This document shows positions 53,160 to 61,575 of a stretch of 64,000 nucleotides of DNA, one piece after another; the stretch's first letter is position 1, and each line of letters begins with the position of its first letter. The notes beneath the pieces were generated by a model. It searched no databases and had not been told where the DNA came from. It was given only the letters and a program-made list of their open reading frames with translations. The translations under genes were made by a program, and so were the position numbers. Where the stretch lies: the NCBI GenBank assembly GCA_947467145.1, contig CANIGJ010000019.1, positions 18,345 through 82,344 on the forward strand, in the 5' to 3' direction. Source of the DNA: Rhodospirillaceae bacterium. Lineage in GTDB: Bacteria; Pseudomonadota; Alphaproteobacteria; Rhodospirillales; UBA2165.

Positions 53160-54299
53160 TTAGAGGGTTTCCGCCGTGCCTAGGACGGCGGTGACCTGGG
53201 TCGACAGGGTGCCGCCATTGCCGTGGATGACGGCCGTCTTGGCGCCTGTGATCTGGCGGTCCCCGGCAGTTCCGCGCAATTGGGTGGCGGCCTCGGCGAT
53301 CAGGAAGATGCCGTACATGCCGGGATGCAGGCAGGACAGCCCACCCCCGTTGGTGTTCACGGCGAGCCGGCCACCGGGCGCGATGCCCCCACCGGCGACG
53401 AACGCACCGCCTTCGCCCTTTTTGCAGAAACCCAGGTCCTCGAGGAACAGGATCGTATTGATGGTGAAGGCGTCGTAGAGCATGGCGACGTCCATGTCGG
53501 CGGGCGTCAGCCCGGCCATGTCGAACGAGCGCGGGCCCGAGCGGGCGGCGGCCGTCACCGTCATGTCGGGCATTTGCGCGATCTGCATGTGCGAATGTTC
53601 GGCTGCCGCGCCCAGCACATAGACGGGTTTGCTGGGGAAGTCCTTGGCCCGGTCAGACCGCGTCATGATGATCGCGCCCGCGCCGTCGGTGATCAGGCAA
53701 CAATCGAGCAGGGTGAGCGGGTCGGCGATCATGCGCGACTTCAGCGCATCTTCGATGCTCAACGGATCGCGCATCATCGCCTTGGGGTTAAGCTGCGCCC
53801 ATTTGCGCGCCGCCACGGCGACCTCGGCCAGATGTTCGCGCGTCGTGCCGTATTGATGCATGTGGCGCGCGGCGGCCATGGCGTAGCCGTCAACCAGGCG
53901 GGGCGCGTAGGGTGCCTCGTACGGCACCGGATCACCGCCCGGGCGACGTTTCGATGAGCGCGCGTTGCTGCCATAGGTGATCAGCGCCACCTCGCACAAC
54001 CCGGCATCGAGGGCGAGGGCCGCCCAGGACAGATAATTCACGAAGGACGAACCGCCGAGCATGGTGCCTTCCAGCACCTTGGGCTGCAGCCCCAGATATT
54101 CGCTGACCATCGACACCGGCAGGTTGGCCGGCGTGATAGCGCAGAACAATCCGTCGATGTCTTTGGATTTAAGTCCGGCGTCGGCGCAGGCGCGTTCGAC
54201 GGCTTGCGCCATCAGTTCGAAATGCGACCAGCCGGGGACTTCGCCATGTTCGGAAATGCCGACGCCGACGATGGCGGCCTTGCCTCTGATGCCGCTCAT
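53160..54299 (-). CDS. Thiolase-like protein lacking the nucleophilic cysteine
   Basis: A 379-residue member of the thiolase superfamily (SCP-x type). The usual active cysteine region reads LGGSSFVNYLSW, with no cysteine, and the C-terminal motif is HGNGGTLS. The histidine region is kept (CLHPGMYG). This is the pattern of the aldolase-like thiolase proteins that pair with a DUF35 subunit, such as Ltp2 with ChsH2 in steroid side-chain degradation. Its start overlaps the DUF35 gene by 4 bp, which supports such a complex. The substrate is unknown. Confidence 0.85.
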   Translation of the reverse strand: MSGIRGKAAIVGVGISEHGEVPGWSHFELMAQAVERACADAGLKSKDIDGLFCAITPANLPVSMVSEYLGLQPKVLEGTMLGGSSFVNYLSWAALALDAGLCEVALITYGSNARSSKRRPGGDPVPYEAPYAPRLVDGYAMAAARHMHQYGTTREHLAEVAVAARKWAQLNPKAMMRDPLSIEDALKSRMIADPLTLLDCCLITDGAGAIIMTRSDRAKDFPSKPVYVLGAAAEHSHMQIAQMPDMTVTAAARSGPRSFDMAGLTPADMDVAMLYDAFTINTILFLEDLGFCKKGEGGAFVAGGGIAPGGRLAVNTNGGGLSCLHPGMYGIFLIAEAATQLRGTAGDRQITGAKTAVIHGNGGTLSTQVTAVLGTAETL

Positions 54300-54700
54300 T
54301 TCGCACCTGCACGAAAGATGATGTATTTCGGCTCGTCATCCTTGCCGGTGATTTCGGCCGTCACCGCCATGCCGATCTTGACCTCTTCGGCGGGAATGCC
54401 CTCGACGCGGCTCATCAGGCGCGGCCCTTCGGCCAATTCGACGACGCACAGGTTCTTGTTGCCGCCCGCTTCGGGGCGTTGGCGGATCATTGTGGTCGAA
54501 TAGACGGTGCCTTTGCCCGACGCTGCCACCCACGAGATTTTCGCCGAACCGCAATTGGGGCAGAGATGACGCGGATAAAAGATATGTGCTTGGCACGCGT
54601 CGCAGCGCTGGATCTTGAAGGTTCCGGCGGCGAGGGCGTCCTGATAGATCAGATCCGGCCCCGGATTCGCGATCGGTGCTGGCGCAGGCTTATCAGACAT
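54296..54700 (-). CDS. DUF35 / Zn-ribbon OB-fold protein
   Basis: A 134-residue protein with an N-terminal zinc ribbon (C-D-A-C and C-P-N-C, about residues 33-52) and a C-terminal OB-fold. DUF35 proteins are obligate partners of thiolase-like enzymes. The ATG at 54700 has GAGGTGCC upstream; the frame also opens at 54715. It overlaps the end of folD by 8 bp, so folD, this gene and the thiolase-like gene form one operon in that order. Confidence 0.9.
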   Translation of the reverse strand: MSDKPAPAPIANPGPDLIYQDALAAGTFKIQRCDACQAHIFYPRHLCPNCGSAKISWVAASGKGTVYSTTMIRQRPEAGGNKNLCVVELAEGPRLMSRVEGIPAEEVKIGMAVTAEITGKDDEPKYIIFRAGAK

Positions 54701-55592
54701 TCGGCACCTCGACATCGTTGAGCGCGCAGGCCGCCGTCACCGTATTGGCGAGAAGGCAGGCGATGGTCATCGGGCCGACGCCGCCCGGCACCGGCGTGAT
54801 CGCGCCAGCAACCTGCACGGCAGCGGCATAATCGACATCGCCGACCAGGCGATCCTTGCCACCCGCTTCGGCTGCCGCGATGCGGTTGATGCCCACATCA
54901 ATGACGACCGCGCCCGGTTTGATCCAGTCGCCTTGCACCAGATGCGCATGGCCGGCGGCGACGACCAGGATGTCGGCGCGGCGGCATTCCTCGTCGAGAT
55001 GTTGCGTCAGTAAATGTGTAATCGTCACGGTGCAATCGGCGTGCAGCAGCAACTGCGCCATCGGCTTGCCGACGATGTTGGAGCGGCCGATGACGACGGC
55101 GTGTTTGCCCACTAAGTTGCCCTTGCCCAACACATCCTCGATCAACATCAGGCAGCCGAGCGGCGTGCAGGGAACGAGGCCCGGCATGCCGGTGGCGAGG
55201 CGGCCGGCATTGATGACGTGGAAACCGTCGACGTCCTTATCCGGATTGATCTTGGCGAGCACTGCCTGCGCGTTGATCTGCTTCGGCAGCGGCAATTGCA
55301 CCAGGATGCCGTGGACGGCGGGATCGTTGTTGAGCCCGTCGATCAAGGTCAGCAATTCTTTTTGGGATGTTTCGGCGGGCAGCTGATGTTCGAACGACTT
55401 CATGCCGGCTTCGAGGGTCGATTTGTGTTTGCTGCGCACATGGACATGGCTTGCCGGATCGTCGCCGACGATCACCACGGCAAGGCCCGGGGTCAGGCCG
55501 TGCAGGGACTTGAGTTCCTTCACTTGGGCGGCGATGCGGGCGCGCAATTTATCGGCGAAGGCTTTGCCGTCAATGCGAATGGCTTCGCTCAT
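54693..55592 (-). CDS. folD: Methylenetetrahydrofolate dehydrogenase/cyclohydrolase
   Basis: A 299-residue bifunctional enzyme of one-carbon metabolism. The substrate motif [15 protein letters not shown], the [11 protein letters not shown] and [11 protein letters not shown] segments, and the NADP motif [12 protein letters not shown] are all typical. It is the first gene of a folD-DUF35-thiolase run and lies 22 bp after yggT on the same strand. Confidence 0.96.
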   Translation of the reverse strand: MSEAIRIDGKAFADKLRARIAAQVKELKSLHGLTPGLAVVIVGDDPASHVHVRSKHKSTLEAGMKSFEHQLPAETSQKELLTLIDGLNNDPAVHGILVQLPLPKQINAQAVLAKINPDKDVDGFHVINAGRLATGMPGLVPCTPLGCLMLIEDVLGKGNLVGKHAVVIGRSNIVGKPMAQLLLHADCTVTITHLLTQHLDEECRRADILVVAAGHAHLVQGDWIKPGAVVIDVGINRIAAAEAGGKDRLVGDVDYAAAVQVAGAITPVPGGVGPMTIACLLANTVTAACALNDVEVPNV

Positions 55593-55614
55593 GCGTCAGC
55601 CCGCCGCGACCGGT

Positions 55615-55899
55615 TTAGACAAGTAGGCCGCCATATTCCTGGATGAGCATGCGCAGCAGATGGATCAGCAGAATGAGCACCAGCGGCGACAGGTCGATCC
55701 CGCCGACATAGGGCACGACGCGCCGGATCGGGCGCAGCGCCGGTTCGGTGATGCGATAAAGGAAATCGGATACGGCATAGACGAACTTATTGCGGGTATT
55801 GAGCACGCCGCCATACGCCAGCCAGCTCAGGATGGCCGTGGCGATGAGGCACCACATATAGAGGTTCAGAACGATGTCGATAATGGTGATGGATCGCAT
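55615..55899 (-). CDS. YggT family small membrane protein
   Basis: A 94-residue membrane protein with two long hydrophobic stretches (about 5-28 and 68-90) and the conserved FLYRITEPALRPIRRVVP in between. The frame extends to 56016, but the ATG at 55899 fits the family length. Role in membrane or osmotic stress is suggested for relatives only. Confidence 0.92.
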   Translation of the reverse strand: MRSITIIDIVLNLYMWCLIATAILSWLAYGGVLNTRNKFVYAVSDFLYRITEPALRPIRRVVPYVGGIDLSPLVLILLIHLLRMLIQEYGGLLV

Positions 55900-56027
55900 G
55901 GGACATTCCGGCGTCGGTGGTTGCGGCGCGGTTCGGCGAGACCCTAGCGGGCCTGTCTCATGGTGGCAAGTCGGCGGCCAGAAAACTCGCCTGAAAACGC
56001 CCTGAAAACGGGGCATTGGCCATGTTC

Positions 56028-56056
56028 TTGACTTGTATGGCCGTCCCCCACATATT
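56028..56056 (+). promoter_or_regulatory. Promoter of tRNA-Ala
   Basis: TTGACT (56028-56033) and CATATT (56051-56056) are separated by 17 bp, a good sigma70 match. The tRNA starts 25 bp after the -10, as usual for tRNA genes. Confidence 0.7.
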
Positions 56057-56080
56057 CCGCCCGCCTAAATCGGCGGCGAA

Positions 56081-56156
56081 GGGGCAGTAGCTCAGTTGGG
56101 AGAGCGCTACGTTCGCAATGTAGAGGTCAGGGGTTCGATTCCCCTCTGCTCCACCA
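56081..56156 (+). tRNA. tRNA-Ala(CGC)
   Basis: A 76-nt cloverleaf. GGGGCAG pairs with CTGCTCC, followed by A and an encoded CCA. The anticodon stem CTACG/TGTAG and loop TTCGCAA give anticodon CGC. The T arm has GGGTTCGATTCCC. It marks the border between the core genes and a recombinase-bearing accessory stretch. Confidence 0.96.
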
Positions 56157-56198
56157 TTCCCCTTCCGTATATCCTGTGACCCGTTTTCTCTCGGGTCG

Positions 56199-56222
56199 AA
56201 GCCCCCGGATTCCGGGGCTTTT
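56199..56222 (+). terminator. Terminator downstream of tRNA-Ala
   Basis: An imperfect stem (AGCCCCCGG with CCGGGGCT, one bulged C) followed by TTTT. It sits 43 bp after the tRNA end and probably stops tRNA transcription. Confidence 0.65.
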
Positions 56223-56332
56223 GCCGATTCGGGACCGGCCCGGAGACTTTACCCGAGGTCGGTTCGGGGTGGATTTGAGATTCGTCTCTGGCGCCACTTT
56301 TTTTGACCCGTTCTTTAGCCGGATCGCGCCGA

Positions 56333-58039
56333 TTATTCGGTGGTGGATTTTCCCGCGAACCCCAACATTTTATTTTGCTGGTGCCAGCTGAGGGGCAGCG
56401 AAGCAATTTTCCGTAGACGCTTCACCGTCAGGTTAGCGGGATGGCGACCGGCAAGGATGGCCTCAACGATCTCCGGTGCAAGGAAAGCGAACTGAAGATC
56501 ATGACCAGCGTCGCTCGGGTCCTTGGTATATTGCTGGGCGATTGCCAGTACGGATCCGACTTCTCCAAGAACCAATTGATTGAACCACGATCGAGCGCGT
56601 GTAACGAGATCAATCAGATCGTCGTCGGGCTGAATGGCGTCGTGCGACGTCGAATGGAGAATTAGCTTCGCCTCAACTCCGCAGCGCTTCATTTCTACGG
56701 GCACGTCGAGGTCGATCAGTTCTTCCATAGTATCTTTAGGGCTGGGGTCATCAGACATGATCGCGGCACGAAGCTGCGACCGCTTAAGCTGGATACAAAG
56801 TGTATCGGCGCGCAACGTGATCCGATGAATCAGGCGTCGCAATAAATCGCCCCGATGCTCTTCGTGCTGATCGTTCGTTAGATCGATTGAGAGGCCCCGT
56901 GCCCGCTTCAGGATCGCACGCACGTGATCGGATGTTGCCGCTGGGAACTTCAATGTGTCGATGAGACGTTGTTCATTGGCTAGGAAGCCACCGATCGCGC
57001 GAGCAACAGCATAGTCGAGTTGCTTTGCGCCGAGCCGCCATCCGCTGCCATTACCTCGACCCTGCCGGATCAGCCGACGCGAGACATAATAATGGTATCG
57101 CCGACCCTTCTTGTTGGCGTGGGTTGGAGAGAGCCTATCACCGTTTTCGTCAAACGCGAGTCCGGTCAGCAGATGCGGCGACTGCCCATTTCGTGCCGCA
57201 CCGCGATTGGGGGCATTCCCTTTCAGAATATCCTGAGCCGTCTGCCAGGTTGACCGATCAACAATGGGTTCATGCTGGCCTGGATAGATCGCTGTCTTAT
57301 GCCGCACGTCACCGACATAAGTTGTATTCGACAGTACGTCATAAAGGTTGCCGCGTGTGAACGGGCTGCCGCCGGTGGTTTTCCCGTCGGGTCCGCCACG
57401 CAGCTTCGTTCGAATATTTCGACGATCAGATTCTTCCTTTAACCGACTGACGCTGCCCAGCTTGAGGTAAAGATCGAATAACGTACGCACCGTTTCCGCT
57501 TCGGCCGCATTAATAATGAGCCTCTTGTCTTGGGTGTCATACCCAATCGGGATCGTTCCGCCCATCCACATACCTTTCTTTTTCGAGGCGGCTATCTTGT
57601 CGCGGATGCGTTCGGCGGTGACCTCGCGCTCGAACTGGGCGAATGACAGCAGGACGTTCAGGGTGAGCCGGCCCATGGACGTGGTCGTATTGAACTGCTG
57701 GGTGACCGAGACGAAGGAGACCTTGTTCGTGTCGAACAACTCGACCATTCGAGCGAAGTCGGAGAGGGCGCGTGTGAGTCGGTCCACCTTGTAGACGACG
57801 ATGATATCGACCCGGCCGGCCTCGATCTCCTGCAACAGCTTCTTGAGGGCGGGCCGTTCCATGGACCCACCCGAGTAACCCCCATCGTCATAGTACTGTG
57901 GCAGGAGCTTCCAGCCTTCGTGCTTCTGACTCTTTATATATGCCTCGCAGGCCTCGCGCTGGGCATCCAGCGAGTTGAATTCTTGCTCCAGGCCTTCGTC
58001 GGTGGATTTACGGGTATAGACGGCGCAGCGCAGCATCAT
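56333..58039 (-). CDS. Serine recombinase (large serine integrase family)
   Basis: A 568-residue site-specific recombinase. The catalytic domain (about 1-150) has the active serine in YTRKSTDEG (S12), the YDDGGYSGGSMERP segment and YKVDRLTR. The recombinase domain follows, and a zinc-ribbon-like and coiled region comes last. The ATG at 58039 overlaps the DUF2924 stop by 4 bp. It is probably a mobile-element recombinase, and its 3' end lies about 180 bp from tRNA-Ala. Serine recombinases usually do not use tRNA targets, so the tRNA link is not proven. Confidence 0.93.
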   Translation of the reverse strand: MMLRCAVYTRKSTDEGLEQEFNSLDAQREACEAYIKSQKHEGWKLLPQYYDDGGYSGGSMERPALKKLLQEIEAGRVDIIVVYKVDRLTRALSDFARMVELFDTNKVSFVSVTQQFNTTTSMGRLTLNVLLSFAQFEREVTAERIRDKIAASKKKGMWMGGTIPIGYDTQDKRLIINAAEAETVRTLFDLYLKLGSVSRLKEESDRRNIRTKLRGGPDGKTTGGSPFTRGNLYDVLSNTTYVGDVRHKTAIYPGQHEPIVDRSTWQTAQDILKGNAPNRGAARNGQSPHLLTGLAFDENGDRLSPTHANKKGRRYHYYVSRRLIRQGRGNGSGWRLGAKQLDYAVARAIGGFLANEQRLIDTLKFPAATSDHVRAILKRARGLSIDLTNDQHEEHRGDLLRRLIHRITLRADTLCIQLKRSQLRAAIMSDDPSPKDTMEELIDLDVPVEMKRCGVEAKLILHSTSHDAIQPDDDLIDLVTRARSWFNQLVLGEVGSVLAIAQQYTKDPSDAGHDLQFAFLAPEIVEAILAGRHPANLTVKRLRKIASLPLSWHQQNKMLGFAGKSTTE

Positions 58040-58470
58040 TTGACCCCGAAGAAGCGGGGCCCGGACCAATGGGCGCCGGTAATTAGCTTGGCGATCTCGG
58101 ACAGCGACTTGTAGGTCGACCCGTTATAACTGAACCCGCCCTCAATCACGTCCACGGTATGGGTGGTACCGTGCCAGTCCCGCATGAGCCGAGTGCCGTT
58201 GCCGAGGTGGCGGCGCGCCTTAGGCGCCTCTGCCTTGGTACCGTTGAGCCGCCGTTCCCGGGCGGCCTCGGCGATCTGGCGTAGCTTGCGCTTGGTTGAG
58301 GGCTTGAGGCCGCCGTAACGCCGCACCTGGATGTTATAGGCGGCGGCGTATTCGAGCAGGCGCCGGCTGATGCCCTTAGGAGGCGGCCTGTGGTAGGCCG
58401 CCTCCCAGTGAGCGATCAGGTCCTGACGCGACGCCGTCGTCAGGGCGTCGAGCGCGGGGTCTTCGGACAT
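58036..58470 (-). CDS. DUF2924 domain protein
   Basis: A 144-residue basic protein with the DUF2924 features (LIAHWEAAYHRPPPKGISRR, GTRLMRDWHGTTHTVDV, YKSLSEIAKLITGAHWSGPRFF). Genes of this family are habitually next to a serine recombinase and a DUF3489 gene in alphaproteobacterial elements, as here. It may assist DNA binding by the recombinase. It overlaps the recombinase by 4 bp. Confidence 0.92.
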   Translation of the reverse strand: MSEDPALDALTTASRQDLIAHWEAAYHRPPPKGISRRLLEYAAAYNIQVRRYGGLKPSTKRKLRQIAEAARERRLNGTKAEAPKARRHLGNGTRLMRDWHGTTHTVDVIEGGFSYNGSTYKSLSEIAKLITGAHWSGPRFFGVK

Positions 58471-58484
58471 GGCCAGGACCCCGG

Positions 58485-59030
58485 TTAGGCCTGGGCGGCC
58501 GTATAGATGGTCACCCCGTCTCCATTCTTAAACCGGGTGATCTCGACCCCTTGCTTGCGAAACCCGGTCAGGGCGGCTCGAACGCTGTGTGACTGCCAGC
58601 CGGTTGCGTTCTGCAGGTCGGCGATCGAGGCTCCATTCGGTCGGCGTATCAGGTCCAGGACGCCGGCGAGCTTGCCGCGATTCTTCGGTGCCCGTTTGTT
58701 GACCGCCGTCTGCGCACCTGGTCCACGCGCGGGGCGGGGTGACGATCGGTCCGCCGGTGCGGGGGTATCTTCGGATTCGATACCGAGCGCCCGCAGGCCG
58801 GCGTTGGTGATTACCAGGGTATAACGGCCGTCATTGTCGGATCGCCAATCCTTCTCGTCCTTCGCGGCCGGGCGTTCTTCGATCAGCTGCTTCCCAAGCA
58901 GCCCCTTGATGACCTTCGTTGTGCTGCCGGGGTTGAGCTTCAGTGTGCGGGAAAAGGGCAACAGCAGGCGGCTGTCGCGCTTGGCGGCGGTGTTGAGGAT
59001 AACAAGTTGGGTATCGGTAAGCTTGGCCAT
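58485..59030 (-). CDS. DUF3489 domain protein
   Basis: A 181-residue protein with an N-terminal winged-helix-like part, a Pro/Arg linker (about residues 95-115) and a C-terminal DUF3489 motif (LAGVLDLIRRPNGASIADL then NATGWQSHSVRAALTG). The ATG at 59030 with GGAGC upstream is preferred over the open frame to 59081. It lies 14 bp upstream of DUF2924 on the same strand. Confidence 0.9.
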   Translation of the reverse strand: MAKLTDTQLVILNTAAKRDSRLLLPFSRTLKLNPGSTTKVIKGLLGKQLIEERPAAKDEKDWRSDNDGRYTLVITNAGLRALGIESEDTPAPADRSSPRPARGPGAQTAVNKRAPKNRGKLAGVLDLIRRPNGASIADLQNATGWQSHSVRAALTGFRKQGVEITRFKNGDGVTIYTAAQA

Positions 59031-59177
59031 GAAGGGCTCCGTCGGTGTGCGGCGCCACGACCATCGCGGCGCCCCCACCACCCAGAGCCCGGCCAGTTAC
59101 CTGGTCCGGGGCGGCGGGCCAGGGCGGCCCTTACGTGAGACCCATACACGCTCCGTCTGCAGCGGAAGTCCAGCTGA

Positions 59178-59432
59178 TCAGGGCAACTTTCTGCGCACTT
59201 TTCGAACTTTCTGCGCGGACCGGGCGATGACCTCGGCGGCGCGCGCTAGGTGCCCGATATCATCAGCCATACCGGCCAGATTTTGTGCGTAGGTGCGGTA
59301 TTGCCGTGCGGTAGCGCGCGACGCCTGCCCGGCGGCGGCGGTCGTCGTAGCGTCCTCTAACCGCGCCGTGATTTCGGCAAACAGGCGCCTGATCAGATCG
59401 CGTTGGTCGGAATGCAAAACGTCCCTCGTCAT
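59178..59432 (-). CDS. Small helical protein of unknown function (84 aa)
   Basis: An 84-residue Ala/Arg-rich helical ORF with regular codon use (LIRRLFAEITARLEDATTTA, ending KVRRKLP). It is in the same strand order as the recombinase trio, 147 bp upstream of DUF3489. No family is recognised and no ribosome site is obvious, so it could be a spurious frame. Confidence 0.5.
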   Translation of the reverse strand: MTRDVLHSDQRDLIRRLFAEITARLEDATTTAAAGQASRATARQYRTYAQNLAGMADDIGHLARAAEVIARSAQKVRKVRRKLP

Positions 59433-59484
59433 GATGGACGAGGGACGCTTGCCTGCGCGGTGAAGTCAAATCCGAATGGACGGG

Positions 59485-59868
59485 CTAGGCCGCTTTACGA
59501 CCCCGCCGGGTACGCTTGATCGGTGCCGGTGCTGTAGGCGCATCGGCGGCTTTTTCAGCGAGTTCATCCTCGATCTCGTCGAAGGTCTTTCGCGTTCGGG
59601 CATGCATGACGGGCAGCTTAAATTTCGCCACGAGGCGCCGAATGATGGTATCGCAGTAGTGCGGATCCAACTCCAGGCCGTAACCGCGCCGCCCGGTTTT
59701 TTCGGCCGCGAGCAGGGTCGTGCCGCTGCCGCAGAAAGGGTCGAGCACGATGCCGCCACGATTGGAACAATCGAGGATAACGCAGGCGTTGGAGAATGAT
59801 TTTGCGGTGGGCGGGTCCACTTGGGCAGTGCAGAGCCACGGAGCGAAAGCCGCGCTACGTCTGGCCAA
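59485..59868 (-). pseudogene. Truncated site-specific DNA methyltransferase (C-terminal part)
   Basis: About 127 codons of a beta-class-type DNA methyltransferase. The SAM-binding motif DPFCGSGTT and the following EKTGRRGYGLELDPHYCDTII are clear. The part before PPTAKSFSNACVI, which would hold the catalytic D/N-P-P-Y motif and the target-recognition domain, is absent, and the N-terminal ~20 residues look unrelated. A Lys/Arg-rich tail ends it. It is probably a remnant left by recombination and unlikely to be active. Confidence 0.75.
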
Positions 59869-59978
59869 AATGAGCCGGTGATGCGCGGCGGAGAAAGGTG
59901 CGGGTTAGGGAAACTGGCGGAGGGAGTGCACCTGGGTTCGAACATTCTCGGGTTTCAATCGCGGTCGCCCTGGGGGTC

Positions 59979-60374
59979 CTAGCTCTTGCGGCCCGGCTTC
60001 TTGGCCTTTCGAGCCGCGTATCGGGCATCCCTTCGGGCTTTTTGATCGGCGGCGAGCGACGCATCAAGTTCGTCCTTTCCTGCCAGCACCGCCACGCGCA
60101 CTACCGCAGCCTCCTGTTCATCCTGCAACGCCGTTTTTTTCCTGGCGGTCTCAATTTCGGCCAATTTGGCATTTTCCGCCTCGGCGAGCTTTTTGGCGGC
60201 GGAACGTAATGTCGCCCGGGCAAGGCGCGCGTCGCTGACCAATTTCCGCGCGGCGGCACGCTCACCGACGCCCGGATCCGCCGCCGCTGAGTGAAAATCG
60301 CTCAATTGGGCCTTCTTTGCCGCGGCGGCATCGCTCTGGCGCTTTTGGAGATCGGGAGATTTATAGCGGCTCAT
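59979..60374 (-). CDS. DUF6481-like charged helical protein
   Basis: A 131-residue, highly charged Ala/Lys/Glu-rich coiled-coil protein starting MSRYKSPDLQKRQSDAAAAK and ending DARYAARKAKK. This matches the pattern I recall as DUF6481; the identification is from memory. The ATG at 60374 has AGGAAG upstream. Function unknown. Confidence 0.75.
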   Translation of the reverse strand: MSRYKSPDLQKRQSDAAAAKKAQLSDFHSAAADPGVGERAAARKLVSDARLARATLRSAAKKLAEAENAKLAEIETARKKTALQDEQEAAVVRVAVLAGKDELDASLAADQKARRDARYAARKAKKPGRKS

Positions 60375-60603
60375 CTTGCTTCCTGAGGTGACGACTGGCC
60401 ACGACGCATGTGGGGCCGTTTCGTCCACTTACGATAATGGGCCCATCCGTCGATAGTCTCACAATTGGCAGATGACTTATGGCCCCTGTCGCTATTAATG
60501 GGGCCGAGGAGGCACCGTCGCAACGTCGTTCACCGATCCCACAGACCGCGCTCCTCTGAAGTCGCGATCATCCCGGCTCAACTGCCCAGAAATCCGGGGC
60601 GTC

Positions 60604-60632
60604 TAAGGGGCGCTGAGAACTCGCGCCCCTTA
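60604..60632 (-). terminator. Hairpin after the PEP-CTERM gene
   Basis: A perfect 10-bp stem, TAAGGGGCGC (60604-60613) with GCGCCCCTTA (60623-60632), and a 9-base loop. It is 19 bp beyond the stop of the minus-strand gene. There is no T-tract on the minus strand, so it may be a factor-assisted terminator or an mRNA-end stabiliser. Confidence 0.5.
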
Positions 60633-60650
60633 TTCGTCGATCGAACAGCT

Positions 60651-61241
60651 TTAGGCGACGCGGCGGCGGCGAATGGCGCCCATGCCGAGAAGGCCTAATC
60701 CAAGAAGCGCGAGAGTTGCAGGTTCGGGGACCACGTTGCTACTGCCTGCACTGAAGGCGAACAAGGCAAGCGGCTCAGACCCATCGGTCGTTGTGCCGGT
60801 CAGGTTGAAAATGCCGATGGTATCGTCGAAGCCGGTCTGATGCAGAGTGCCAGTTCCAGAAAGGGAGAGGAAGTTGACAGTTTGATTGGCAACTCCGATC
60901 GAATCGAGATCGAAGGACAAAGTGTTGCCGCCAGTCGTCACGCTATAAAAGTTTGCGATGGCGCTGAAAGGAGCGAACAGAAAATCGGTCATCGTGCCGA
61001 CGATGAAGTTGAAGGGGGCAAAAGTTCCGGTTGCTCCAGTCACGATCATGCTGCCGCCCGCGCCGGTTGGCCCAAAATCGAAACCTGTCGCAACGTCTAA
61101 ATCAGTGGTTGGGAGGCCTGCAAACGTCGGAACGAATGTTCCGCCTAAGGTTATGTTTCCTACTATCGGCATAGCAGAAACTGGCAGGCTGGAAAACGCT
61201 ATCGCGGCGGCGGCTAGAAGCGCCAGGGCAATGTGTCTCAT
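60651..61241 (-). CDS. PEP-CTERM sorting domain protein
   Basis: A 196-residue exported protein with an N-terminal signal (cleavage after VSA) and a C-terminal sorting signal VPEPATLALLGLGLLGMG followed by RRRR. Such proteins are anchored and cut by an exosortase during surface polymer assembly. No exosortase or polysaccharide genes lie in this window. The middle is Gly/Thr-rich and probably beta-structured. It lies in the accessory stretch. Confidence 0.93.
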   Translation of the reverse strand: MRHIALALLAAAAIAFSSLPVSAMPIVGNITLGGTFVPTFAGLPTTDLDVATGFDFGPTGAGGSMIVTGATGTFAPFNFIVGTMTDFLFAPFSAIANFYSVTTGGNTLSFDLDSIGVANQTVNFLSLSGTGTLHQTGFDDTIGIFNLTGTTTDGSEPLALFAFSAGSSNVVPEPATLALLGLGLLGMGAIRRRRVA

Positions 61242-61575
61242 GAGTTTCTATTCCTAAAAATCGCGACGGGTTAAATTCAACACGATTACCCTACGCAATT
61301 TCTACGCCAATGCTCTAAACCTTTGGAATGGCGAGTATCTATAAATGTTCTGACCGGCCATGCCCGATAAGTGTAAGGGAGACCAACGCATTTAATAGCC
61401 CCTAGATTCATAGACGCCGTCCAGCGTCCTGATGTAGGTGATAGCCCCGCACGGTGACAGCTGCCGGACTGTGCCGTTAACCCCCCGCTCTAAGTCCGCT
61501 CCGCTTATCTTCTCGGCCGGATCAATGCCGGTCGCATATCCCGGAGCAATTCTACGACGACCGGATCGCTCGATA
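61242..61575. other. Intergenic stretch with an unassigned open frame
   Basis: A 334 bp gap between the PEP-CTERM and GST genes. I see no start-codon ORF on the minus strand of note, but a frame without an obvious start runs through the GST end and continues in-frame to a TAA at 61392-61394 (about 61 codons within this gap, ending GVYESRGY). It could be a decayed gene end. No tRNA or hairpin is evident. Confidence 0.4.

Noticed and set aside
59920..59945. A T-arm-like sequence (GGGTTCGAAC) that could be a tRNA fragment
   Set aside because: The flanking stems do not pair and no acceptor or anticodon arm is present.
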